A stretch of 14,577 nt of DNA from Clostridia bacterium (lineage in GTDB: Bacteria > Bacillota > Clostridia > Oscillospirales > CAG-272), in the NCBI GenBank assembly GCA_900770145.1, contig CAAGJL010000194.1, positions 1-14,577 of the forward strand. Direction: 5' to 3'. Below are positions 1 through 7,101 of the stretch, in pieces. Positions within the stretch are counted from its first letter, which is position 1, and every line of letters starts with the position of its first letter. Below the pieces are notes generated by a model that saw only the letters and a list, made by a program, of their open reading frames with translations, did no database searches and had not been told where the DNA came from. The translations under genes and the position numbers were made by a program.

Positions 1-491
1 CCCACCACACAGCCAAAGCCGGTGCTTTCCACCTCGCAGGGGCAGAAATGCAACGTGGTGCCGTACACCTCCACCGCCTCGCCTTTGTGCACAAGGAACG
101 CGCGGAGCGCCGCGGCGTTCACCCTGCCGTTTTTCACATCCTGCCTGGTACCGAGAATCAGCACAAGGTCGGTCACGGCGATATTCAGCTCGGAGGAAGC
201 GTGCCATTCCAGCGCGTTCAGACGGTTGTTGTGCCCGTGGCAATAGCCGATCTGCAAGGGCAGAGTGCCGAAAATTTCGGCTTTGATTTTGCCCGCCACG
301 GCAAGCGCTTCAAATTCCGGCAACGCCGCGAGATACGCGCTGCCTTGTTCGGGGCGCGCCACGCCCTTTGCCACGGCAAGGATTTCCGCGGTGTCCAGTT
401 CCACGCGCCGCCCGTATGCGGCAAACTCGGGGGAGTCGGTCTCAAAGAGCGCCAACTCCGGGTTTTTTGCCCGCAATTCCGTCAAGGTCAT
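1..491 (-). CDS. DUF4867 family protein, 3' end cut off by the window
   Basis: The reading frame opens at ATG 489-491 with AGTGAGGTG just upstream, and runs off the window after 163 codons. It starts 10 nt after the stop of the IolB-like gene, so it is the seventh gene of the operon. The protein begins MTLTELRAKNPELALF. Its conserved-looking core includes GTLPLQIGYCHGHNNRLNAL, then EWHASSELNIAVTDLVLILG and TTLHFCPCEV near the cut end. I recognise this pattern as DUF4867, a cupin-like family of unknown biochemical role that sits in sugar catabolic operons of Firmicutes. The His, Glu and Cys residues in EWH and HFCPC could bind a metal; that is inference. No signal peptide or membrane segment is visible. 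A role as a sugar isomerase, epimerase or mutarotase-like helper is plausible but unproven. The family call is fairly secure and the function is open. Confidence 0.8.
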   Translation of the reverse strand, partial: MTLTELRAKNPELALFETDSPEFAAYGRRVELDTAEILAVAKGVARPEQGSAYLAALPEFEALAVAGKIKAEIFGTLPLQIGYCHGHNNRLNALEWHASSELNIAVTDLVLILGTRQDVKNGRVNAAALRAFLVHKGEAVEVYGTTLHFCPCEVESTGFGCVV

Positions 492-501
492 CCGGCGCAC
501 C

Positions 502-1290
502 TCACTTTACCCAGTCGTGGTCGGGGTCGTTGCTCCGGTTGAATCCCTGATAATCGCCCGCCATCAGCCACAGAAAATAGGTTTTGTAGCCGGGGGCGGA
601 GACTGTGGAGTGATACCCGTAAGGGAACTCCACCAGCTCGTCGTTTTTCACGCGGTACGCCTCGTCCGTCTTGCCGTCCGCGGTGTACAGGCACTGCACG
701 GCAAAGCCCTGTTTCGGGTCAAACAGGAAGTAGTAGATCTCCTCCGCAATGCACTCACGGGGCATGTCGTCCACGTCGTGTTTGTGGGGCGGGAACCCTG
801 CCCAGTTGCCCTCGGTACAGTATGCCTCGCCCACGGTCAGGCGCTTTGCGTTGGAATTGCCGTCAATGATAAAGCTGGTCTCGCGCTCAAAGGGCACTCT
901 GCCCAGCTTTTTCAGTACCACGTGCTCCTCCCGCAGGACCTGCGGCTCGCTCGCTTCGTTCACAATCGCGCCGCAGACGGCGATTTTCAGGTGATCCAGC
1001 GCCTCGATCTCACACGCAAAATCGCGCGGCAGATAGACCGACTCGGCGCGGCGGTTTTCAAACACCGTGGCGCGGTTGCCGATGTTTTCCCACTTTGTAC
1101 TTCCGAAGGACACGTTGCAGTGTCCTTCCAGCAGAATCAGCGCCTTTTCCTCCCCGCCGGTGGCAAAGGGGAGTCTTTCGCCCGCATTCAGCTCGATGAT
1201 ACCGAACGAAAGGCGTTTGAGACTGCACTCGCCAATCCTGCAGATTTCGGTGTAGCCGGTTTTGGGGGTGTAGGTTTTCTTAAAATTCAT
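502..1290 (-). CDS. IolB-family isomerase (5-deoxy-glucuronate isomerase-like)
   Basis: The 262-residue protein is full length for the IolB family, a bicupin that isomerises 5-deoxy-D-glucuronate to 2-deoxy-5-keto-D-gluconate in myo-inositol breakdown. The second cupin carries NWAGFPPHKHD (residues 162-172, metal ligands H169 and H171), the EEIYYF segment (183-188) and GYHSTVSAPGY (225-235, H227). These are the classic IolB metal-site blocks. The start at ATG 1288-1290 overlaps the end of the upstream kinase gene by 11 nt and has AAGGAGA about 7 nt before it. No iolE, iolD or iolG lies in the visible operon, so the family match may not mean inositol as substrate. A uronate-like or deoxy-sugar intermediate is equally possible. 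The protein is soluble and cytoplasmic. The family is secure; the true substrate is not. Confidence 0.85.
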   Translation of the reverse strand: MNFKKTYTPKTGYTEICRIGECSLKRLSFGIIELNAGERLPFATGGEEKALILLEGHCNVSFGSTKWENIGNRATVFENRRAESVYLPRDFACEIEALDHLKIAVCGAIVNEASEPQVLREEHVVLKKLGRVPFERETSFIIDGNSNAKRLTVGEAYCTEGNWAGFPPHKHDVDDMPRECIAEEIYYFLFDPKQGFAVQCLYTADGKTDEAYRVKNDELVEFPYGYHSTVSAPGYKTYFLWLMAGDYQGFNRSNDPDHDWVK

Positions 1291-2206
1291 AGCCGTTCTC
1301 CTTCAGATAGCGGAGCGTGGTTTTGTGATCCGGGATGCTTTCCCGCGCGCCCACGCCCGTGCATTTCAGCGCCGCCACGGCGCTGGCATACAGACAGCAT
1401 TTTTCCGGGACATAACCTTTTGTCAGCCCCGCGGCAAACGCGCCGTGAAACACGTCGCCCGAGCCGTTGGAATCCACCGCCACGGCAGGGGTCGCCGGGT
1501 ACTCCCAAACGCGTTTCCCGTCATAGGCGGTGCCGCCTTTTTTGCCCTCGGTGATGACGACAAGGCGGGGGGAATACATGTTATAGAGCGCCTTTGCCGC
1601 TTCGGGGACGGTCGCCTTGCCCGTGTGCGTCAGCGCAAACTCGCGGGAGGGAATCATATAGTCGGTCAAAGAGAGCAATTCCGCCACGCCTTCGTACAGC
1701 CCGCCGCAGTCGTAAAGTACCGGCACGCCGTGCGCACGGGCGATTTTCGCCGCCGCCACCGCCGCCGGAAGCTCGTTGCCGTCCACCATCAGGAGCGCGG
1801 CATCGGAGATTGCCGCCACGTGCGCTTCGGTCAGCGCAAGGGGCGGGAGCGTGCCTTTGTCAAACACGCAGGTGCGGGTGGCGGTGTCGGCGGCAAGCAG
1901 AACCGTGGAGGTGAAAGAGCGATAGCCGGAAAGCATACGAAGAAGCGTGGTGTCCACGCCGTAGCGGGCAAAATCCTCATAGAGGAACGCCCCTGCCGCG
2001 TCATCGGCAAGCACGCCCGCAAACGCGGTGTCGCACCCCAGTTTCGTCGCCGCCACAAGCCCGGTGGCGGCAGGTCCGCCACCCGCCTGCTTGATTCCGT
2101 CGGCGCGCAGTTTGGTATCCTCCGCGGGGTAGTGCGGTACGGTGACCAGCGTATCCGCCACGCAGGCGCCGATGGCGATGATCTTTCCCGTTTTCATCCC
2201 GCTCAC
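1280..2206 (-). CDS. PfkB/ribokinase-family sugar kinase
   Basis: This ATP-dependent carbohydrate kinase of about 308 residues has the usual length for PfkB proteins. It shows the N-terminal IGACVADTLV strand (12-21), the GGGPAAT hinge (42-48), VITEGKKGG (217-225) and the C-terminal signature DSNGSGDVFHGAF (245-257), where D251 is the expected catalytic base. The anion-hole loop reads NGSGD instead of the commoner TGAGD. The frame opens at GTG 2204-2206, forming a GTGA overlap with the aldolase stop and with GAGGGAAAGG upstream. An in-frame ATG at 2195-2197 is the alternative start and would remove three residues. By position before an IolB-like gene and after a class II aldolase gene, it probably phosphorylates the substrate that the aldolase cleaves, as IolC does in inositol catabolism or sulfofructose kinase in sulfoglycolysis. 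The precise sugar cannot be read from the sequence. Confidence 0.88.
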   Translation of the reverse strand: MSGMKTGKIIAIGACVADTLVTVPHYPAEDTKLRADGIKQAGGGPAATGLVAATKLGCDTAFAGVLADDAAGAFLYEDFARYGVDTTLLRMLSGYRSFTSTVLLAADTATRTCVFDKGTLPPLALTEAHVAAISDAALLMVDGNELPAAVAAAKIARAHGVPVLYDCGGLYEGVAELLSLTDYMIPSREFALTHTGKATVPEAAKALYNMYSPRLVVITEGKKGGTAYDGKRVWEYPATPAVAVDSNGSGDVFHGAFAAGLTKGYVPEKCCLYASAVAALKCTGVGARESIPDHKTTLRYLKENGYEF

Positions 2207-3045
2207 AGCGCCTTTCCCTCAGCGCCCGTGAGGGCGATTTTGGAGAGCGCCAGCTCTTTGACGCGCGCGATGGCATTTTTCATAAAAAGGTCTACGGCGA
2301 CGGGGTGTTTCGGGTCGTCAAACGCCTGTTTCGTGCCGTCCAGAAACGCACAGCACACGTCGGTGCCGATGTTCATTTTGCGGATGCCCGCCGCAATCGC
2401 ACGCCTGACCTGATCGTCCGGAATGCCGGAGCCGCCGTGCAGTACCAGCGGCAACCCGCCGGTCGCTTTGCGGATGGCGCCGATGCGGTCGATATCCAGT
2501 TTCGGGGGTTTTTTGTAGTGCCCGTGGGCATTGCCCACCAGCACGGCAAGACAGCACACCCCGGTGCGGCGCACAAATTCCGCCGCCTCCTCGGGAGAGG
2601 TAAACTCGTCCATCGCGTCATCGTTCACACTGCCCACGTGCCCCAACTCCCCCTCTACGGGAACGCCGAGCACGGCGCAGGTCTCCACGGCGGCGCGGGT
2701 CATTGCCACGTTCTCCTCAAACGGGTGGGCGGAGCCGTCCAACATAATACCGGTCGCGCCCGCGCGCAGCGCCAGCTGCATTTCTCTCTCGGAGGGGCCG
2801 TGGTCTAAGTGCAGGCACACCGGCACGCTTGCCTTTTCGGCGGCGGCGCGCACCACGGGGGCAAGATAATATCCGCTCCCCTCCACAAAAAGGCGGGGGT
2901 AAATCTGCATGATAACCGGCGCGTGCGCTTCTTCGGCGGCGGCAATCACGCCCATCACCGTTTCCATATTATACACATTGAACGCCGGAATGCAATAGTT
3001 TTTTTCCTCTGCCATCCCGATGATTTTATCAAGCGTTACTAACAT
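2203..3045 (-). CDS. Class II (zinc) ketose-bisphosphate aldolase
   Basis: The 280-residue protein belongs to the class II aldolases (FbaA/GatY/KbaY/IolJ type), which split a phosphorylated ketose into dihydroxyacetone phosphate and an aldehyde. It carries HLDHG (79-83, catalytic D81 and zinc ligand H82), EGELGHVGS (131-139), VGNAHGHY (170-177, zinc ligand H174), HGGSGIP (203-209, zinc ligand H203) and KMNIGTD (223-229, phosphate binding). Its length matches GatY/IolJ better than the longer FbaA. The start at ATG 3043-3045 follows GGAAAGGA and lies 18 nt after the Fe-S gene; the stop overlaps the kinase start. With the kinase and IolB-like genes directly downstream it resembles IolJ, but tagatose-, fructose- or sulfofructose-phosphate cleavage would fit the motifs equally well. 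Confidence 0.92.
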   Translation of the reverse strand: MLVTLDKIIGMAEEKNYCIPAFNVYNMETVMGVIAAAEEAHAPVIMQIYPRLFVEGSGYYLAPVVRAAAEKASVPVCLHLDHGPSEREMQLALRAGATGIMLDGSAHPFEENVAMTRAAVETCAVLGVPVEGELGHVGSVNDDAMDEFTSPEEAAEFVRRTGVCCLAVLVGNAHGHYKKPPKLDIDRIGAIRKATGGLPLVLHGGSGIPDDQVRRAIAAGIRKMNIGTDVCCAFLDGTKQAFDDPKHPVAVDLFMKNAIARVKELALSKIALTGAEGKAL

Positions 3046-3063
3046 TGTTTTCCTTTCCGGGCG

Positions 3064-4143
3064 TCAGCCCACAACAAGGTCGGAGAGCGTGCGCACCGTG
3101 AACCCTGCCGGCGCGGCATTTTTCAGCGAGGCGTACTCCGAGACCGACGCGCAGACGATGGTGTCCGCGCCCACATTCTTCGCGTTGATAATCCGATCCG
3201 CCGCCACGCGCGCGATCACGTCCGGCATCCATTCGCTCATCAGGATGTTGCCCGCCCACATCGTGTCCCTGCGGTTGCAGAGCATTTCCACGGTATGCCC
3301 GGCGGCGTTGACGATTTTTCTTGCCTCCTCGGTTTCCCCGAGGTCGCGCGCGAGCGCAAACGGGTCCTGATAGGTCAGCGTGCCGCCTGTCTGCGGCACC
3401 GACAGTGCCGCTGCGGCAAACCGCTCGGCAAGGAACGCGGGGTACGTCACCACCGTTGCCGTCAGGGTCAGCCCCCATTCGCCATAGGTGCGTTTGATCA
3501 TCACCGCGTCCGCAGGGTCATATACCACCACGGTCTTGTAAGCATTCAGCACGGCAAGGCACGCCAGCGCCTGATTTCTCGTCTCCTCGGCGGCGCCGAT
3601 CAGGTAATCGAGCTGTGCGCCGGAGGCGGGCTCGTCTTTCAGCACCGTAAAGGGCACGCCGGTGCTCTCCATCGCCATAACAGCTTTTGCGGCAACCCCG
3701 CCCGCCCGATAACGCGCGTCGGCACCGAGGAAAAAGAGTGTGTCGGTGCCCGCCGCATGGGCGGCAAAGGCGGCGGCAAGCGCCGCGTCGGGCGCTTTTT
3801 GACCGTAGGCGTTGCCGGTCTCCACGGCATTCGCGGTCAGTTGTGCGATTTTCGCGGGCAGTTTTCCGGCAAGCGCCGCGTCCAGCCGCGCCGCCTTCGT
3901 AAACATCACCGGGTCCCATCCCGTGACGCACTCTTTGGTGCACGCGCCGCACAGCGCGCATTCGTACAGCGTGTCGGCAACGTCCGAAATGTCAAACACG
4001 CCGCGGTTGACCAGCGACAGTCCGAGGGCCCTCGCTCTCGCGTTGTTTCTTTCCAGCCCCGTGGCGTTGCCGATGGGGCAGATGTGGCGGCACATCCAGC
4101 AAAAGCGGCAGGAATCCACGTGTTTTTTGCAAAGTTCGTTCAT
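3064..4143 (-). CDS. Fe-S oxidoreductase of GlcF/LutA shape with degenerate CCG domains
   Basis: The 359-residue protein has an N-terminal double [4Fe-4S] ferredoxin module: CRFCWMCRHIC (C12, C15, C18, C22) and CALCGACTKEC (C62, C65, C68, C72). The rest aligns by eye with the paired CCG domains of GlcF, LutA and HdrB, but the cluster cysteines are gone. LFFLGADARY (136-145) stands where FxPGC is expected, DEPASG (170-175) replaces the CCG motif, TYQDPFALAR (257-266) has Phe for the usual Cys, and RRDTMWAGN (291-299) replaces the second CCG. It should therefore keep two cubane clusters for electron transfer but lack the C-terminal cluster. It lies 18 nt after the FAD oxidoreductase gene, the normal partner of such proteins, and has AAAGGAG before ATG 4141-4143. 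It probably passes electrons from the flavin to an unknown acceptor. Confidence 0.85.
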   Translation of the reverse strand: MNELCKKHVDSCRFCWMCRHICPIGNATGLERNNARARALGLSLVNRGVFDISDVADTLYECALCGACTKECVTGWDPVMFTKAARLDAALAGKLPAKIAQLTANAVETGNAYGQKAPDAALAAAFAAHAAGTDTLFFLGADARYRAGGVAAKAVMAMESTGVPFTVLKDEPASGAQLDYLIGAAEETRNQALACLAVLNAYKTVVVYDPADAVMIKRTYGEWGLTLTATVVTYPAFLAERFAAAALSVPQTGGTLTYQDPFALARDLGETEEARKIVNAAGHTVEMLCNRRDTMWAGNILMSEWMPDVIARVAADRIINAKNVGADTIVCASVSEYASLKNAAPAGFTVRTLSDLVVG

Positions 4144-4161
4144 CTCTCCCGTCTCCTTTCC

Positions 4162-5592
4162 TCAAAGCCCCAGTTTGAAGGGGTTCATGATGCCGTTGGG
4201 ATCCAGCTCGCGCTTGATGCCCTCAAACACCTGCATGGCGGGTCCGTATTGTTCTTTCATCAGTCTGCCGAGTTTGATGCCCACGCCGTGGTGATCGTTC
4301 ACCACGCCGCCGTGCGCCAGCGCGGTGCGCACGCCGGTCGTCCAAATTTCCTGGTGCAACCGCAACGCCTCCACCGGGTCGGCGGGCACGTCTTTGCCGT
4401 CTACGATGAAACGGTCGTAGACCATCGCCCCCCACTCGTACCAGTGGGAGAAATGCGCAATGAATTTTGCCTGCGGGAATTTGGTCTCGATTGCCTCTTT
4501 CATCGCCCAATAGATTTCTTCAATCTTGCCGTAGGGCGCGATGGTATCCATGGTGCCGAACATCTGCGGGATGTCCATCATATGCCCCGGATAGAAGAAC
4601 GTAATTTTCTCTTTCCACCACTTTTCGCCGTACTCGCTGCCCATATCCTCGGCGCCGTAACGGGCAAAGGTGTCCAGCAGAATTTTCTCCTCCACATCCA
4701 CCAGCTCCTTTACGCCCTCATACGCTACGTTCATGAAAGCGCCCTCGCGCTCCACGCCCACGATTTTTTTGATGAGGGAAGCGGTTTCCGCCGGGTCGTA
4801 CAGGCGCATGACGGAGGGCTTGAACTTCTGCAACAGCTCCCGCGCCGCCTTGAAAGCACCGCTCATATCTTTGAAGAGGAACCCGCGGAAGCGCCGCACT
4901 TCCGGTTGGTCGTAAATGCGGATCTGCGCTTTGGTGATGACGCCGAGCGTCCCCTCGGAGCCGATGAAAATCTGATTGAGGTCAGGCCCCGCCGCGTGTT
5001 TGGGGGCAGGGGAGGTGTAGATGATGTCCCCGTTCGGCAACACCACTTCCATCTGCAGGACCATGTCGTCAATTTTGCCGTACTTGGTGGAAACCACGCC
5101 GATGCCGCGGTGGGCGAGGAACCCGCCGACCGTGGAGCAGGTGAGGGAAGACGGGTAGTGCATGGTCGCCTTGCCGACCTCGTTTGCCGCCCACTCGATA
5201 TGTTTATAGATGGCGCCGGTGCCGCACTCGATGTACATTGCGTCGGTATTCACTTCATAAATTTGATTCATCCGCTTGGTATCCAGCACGATGCCGCCCG
5301 CCACCGGGATAGCGCCGCCCTGCGTGCCGCCCCCGCCGCCCCAGGTGGTGACGGGAATTTTGTAGTAGTTGGCGATTTTGAGCACTTTGGAGGTCTCCTG
5401 CGCGTCCCCCGGCGCCACCACAAAATCCGCCTGCGGCATCATTCTGCCGCGGTCTGCCCACATACGGGAAAGCCAATAGTAGTCCACGCTGTGGGTCACT
5501 TTATCGATCTCCTTGACGGAGCAGTTTTCCTTGCCGACCGCGTCCTCCAGTTCCGTGAGGATCATCGCGTGCAGAAATTCGCTTCTTTCCAT
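4162..5592 (-). CDS. FAD-linked oxidoreductase, AGPS/GlcD type (VAO fold)
   Basis: The 476-residue flavoprotein has an N-terminal FAD-binding domain (about 50-225) with the glycine loop WGGGGGTQGG (84-93), STVGGF (153-158) and the signature IGSEGTLGVIT (210-220). A C-terminal FAD-oxidase domain ends with NDHHGVG (432-438) and LDPNGIMNPFKLGL. The double-His loop and the segment before GSEGTLG (APKHAAGPDL) are closer to alkyl-dihydroxyacetonephosphate synthase (AGPS) than to standard GlcD, which has GEHGIG. In this context, next to an Fe-S partner and between an isomerase gene and an aldolase gene, oxidation of a 2-hydroxy acid or sugar-acid intermediate is more likely than ether-lipid synthesis. 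The start follows AGAAAGGA and lies 16 nt after the isomerase stop. No signal peptide or membrane segment is seen. The family is secure; the substrate is unknown. Confidence 0.88.
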   Translation of the reverse strand: MERSEFLHAMILTELEDAVGKENCSVKEIDKVTHSVDYYWLSRMWADRGRMMPQADFVVAPGDAQETSKVLKIANYYKIPVTTWGGGGGTQGGAIPVAGGIVLDTKRMNQIYEVNTDAMYIECGTGAIYKHIEWAANEVGKATMHYPSSLTCSTVGGFLAHRGIGVVSTKYGKIDDMVLQMEVVLPNGDIIYTSPAPKHAAGPDLNQIFIGSEGTLGVITKAQIRIYDQPEVRRFRGFLFKDMSGAFKAARELLQKFKPSVMRLYDPAETASLIKKIVGVEREGAFMNVAYEGVKELVDVEEKILLDTFARYGAEDMGSEYGEKWWKEKITFFYPGHMMDIPQMFGTMDTIAPYGKIEEIYWAMKEAIETKFPQAKFIAHFSHWYEWGAMVYDRFIVDGKDVPADPVEALRLHQEIWTTGVRTALAHGGVVNDHHGVGIKLGRLMKEQYGPAMQVFEGIKRELDPNGIMNPFKLGL

Positions 5593-5608
5593 ATTAATTT
5601 ATCCTTTC

Positions 5609-7012
5609 TCAGTCCAGCGTTTTGTCCACCGCGAGATTCGGCACGTATTTGCAGAACTCGCGGATCTCGGCGGTAAAGTCGCCCTCGATCTCGGCAAAGT
5701 GGTGGATGTAGGGTCCGTCCAACAGTCTGTCTTCCCACGCCTGCAGGTTTTCAAACTCCGCCCAGAGATAGGTGCCGTGGGTCTGCGGACCTTTGGTGGT
5801 GCGCACCTTACCGGCAAGCACCATATAGTTGCCTGCCTCCTGGTCGATTCTTGCCAGCGTATATTCGCCGGGTTTTGCGCGGAACCACTCGCGCTGATTG
5901 ACCAGCCGCGCCGGGCTGTCGGGGGCTTTGACCGAAAGCGGGAATGGCCCGCAGTGCCAAAGCAGCTCCGCATTGCGGTTTTCGGGGTGGCGCACCGTAA
6001 ATTCGCCGAGGAACGGGGTCTTTTCCCCGAATGCGGCGGCGGAAAGCAGCGCCATGGTGAGGGCGCAGTGCAGGTCGCTCTCACAACTGACGATGTAGCC
6101 CATATCGGCAAGAATGCCGTACACGGCGCAGGGGGCAAGCCCGTCAAACATCACGGGGGTCGCCGTCCAGCACTCGGCGGAAAGCACGTCCAGCCTGAAC
6201 TCCTCAAACAGCCCGATGTAGGTCACCAGCAGGCACGCCATACGGGTGAGATACTGCGGGGTGAGGTCGTCCATCCGATACTTCTCGCGAAACAGCGCTT
6301 CGTACTTTGCGATTTCCTCTTTTTTGGTTTCCATCGTTTTTGTAAAACGATCCTGCAAAACCGCGAGGTTGATGGGGGTGATCCGCAAGCCGAATTTCTG
6401 CATCAGCTCCCCCTCGTTCCAGATGACCGAGAAGAAAGGCGCCGGGCGGGTGCCCAGTTGCCCCACGCGAAGATTCCGGAAATTTTTCACCATACACGCC
6501 ACGCGGAAAAAGCGGGTCAGCGCCCCGGCAAACTCCGCGTCTTCCACGCGACAGCACGGGATGTGGGAGAACGGAATATTGAAGCGCTGCAACTGCCGCG
6601 AAATGCCGAACAACCCGCATTGGGAGTCGGTGGGGCGCATGCCGTCCTCATAATACTCGTCGTCCAGCGGGGCAAACAGCGCAAACGGCACGCCAAGCGC
6701 CTTGGCGATGTCCGCCGCCGCTTCCTCGTTGCCGAAATTGGCGTTGATCATCACCACCGCGTCCACGCCGGCTTCCCGAAACCTTGCAATTGCCCCGGCG
6801 GCGGTGTCATCGTTATAAATCAGATCCTTACATCCGAGTCCTTTGGTGTCCACAAACGACACGTGCGGGGTGGCAAAGTTTTTCTCGATGTAGTCCACCA
6901 CGCGGGCGCCGCGCGCCTCGGCGGAGCTCCAGGTCAGAAAGGTTCTGGCGGGTCTGTCCGTGGTGTTGCGACGCATGGGTAACAGACCTACTTTGAGATG
7001 ATAATTCAGCAT
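5609..7012 (-). CDS. L-fucose/L-arabinose isomerase-family protein
   Basis: First gene of the operon, 467 residues, fitting the COG2407 group of L-fucose/L-arabinose isomerase-like enzymes, which interconvert aldoses and ketoses with a divalent metal. The C-terminal half carries SAECWTATP (278-286), GILADMGYIVSCESDLHCAL (299-318), LGEFTVRHPENR (335-346), LWHCGPFPLS (351-360) and YIHHFAEI (435-442). By analogy with FucI, E280, D313 and H437 or H438 are candidate Mn2+ ligands. ATG 7010-7012 has a near-perfect AAGGAGG (7020-7026) 7 nt upstream. As the promoter-proximal gene it probably acts on the sugar that enters the pathway, yielding the ketose for the downstream kinase and aldolase. L-fucose itself is only one option: related proteins act on other sugars, including, as I recall, sulfoquinovose. 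Family confident; substrate not. Confidence 0.85.
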   Translation of the reverse strand: MLNYHLKVGLLPMRRNTTDRPARTFLTWSSAEARGARVVDYIEKNFATPHVSFVDTKGLGCKDLIYNDDTAAGAIARFREAGVDAVVMINANFGNEEAAADIAKALGVPFALFAPLDDEYYEDGMRPTDSQCGLFGISRQLQRFNIPFSHIPCCRVEDAEFAGALTRFFRVACMVKNFRNLRVGQLGTRPAPFFSVIWNEGELMQKFGLRITPINLAVLQDRFTKTMETKKEEIAKYEALFREKYRMDDLTPQYLTRMACLLVTYIGLFEEFRLDVLSAECWTATPVMFDGLAPCAVYGILADMGYIVSCESDLHCALTMALLSAAAFGEKTPFLGEFTVRHPENRNAELLWHCGPFPLSVKAPDSPARLVNQREWFRAKPGEYTLARIDQEAGNYMVLAGKVRTTKGPQTHGTYLWAEFENLQAWEDRLLDGPYIHHFAEIEGDFTAEIREFCKYVPNLAVDKTLD

Positions 7013-7041
7013 AAAGTTTCCTCCTTCTTGGCATTGATTTC

Positions 7042-7070
7042 ATTGTAGCAAAGAGGCGGGGGCTTGTAAA
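7042..7070 (-). promoter_or_regulatory. Sigma-A-type promoter of the seven-gene sugar operon
   Basis: Read on the minus strand, TTTACA (7065-7070) and TACAAT (7042-7047) are separated by exactly 17 bp. Transcription would start near 7035, leaving a leader of about 22 nt before ATG 7012 that includes the AAGGAGG ribosome binding site. It is the only well-formed promoter I see for the operon; the later intergenic gaps of 10-18 nt leave no room for others. Confidence 0.75.
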
Positions 7071-7076
7071 TGTTCG

Positions 7077-7097
7077 TTTTGCACATTTTTTTGTACA
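7077..7097 (-). promoter_or_regulatory. Candidate AraC-family operator: two 9-bp direct repeats
   Basis: On the plus strand TTTTGCACA (7077-7085) and TTTTGTACA (7089-7097) differ at one base and start 12 bp apart. A weaker third copy, TTTTGTGGT, starts at 7117. Direct half-sites immediately upstream of the operon -35 (about -42 to -62) are the usual arrangement for activation by AraC-type proteins. The block also overlaps the upstream part of the regulator's own promoter, so one site could serve both genes. No binding evidence exists. Confidence 0.45.
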
Positions 7098-7101
7098 AAC
7101 C

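Noticed and set aside
3295..5676. Very long plus-strand open frame of 793 codons opposite the Fe-S and FAD genes, and similar long antisense frames at 265-1554, 5513-6982, 11836-12942 and 13303-14544
   Set aside because: GC-rich coding sequence leaves the opposite strand open. These frames give His/Arg-rich, low-complexity proteins with no family motif, while the other strand carries well-known families in full.
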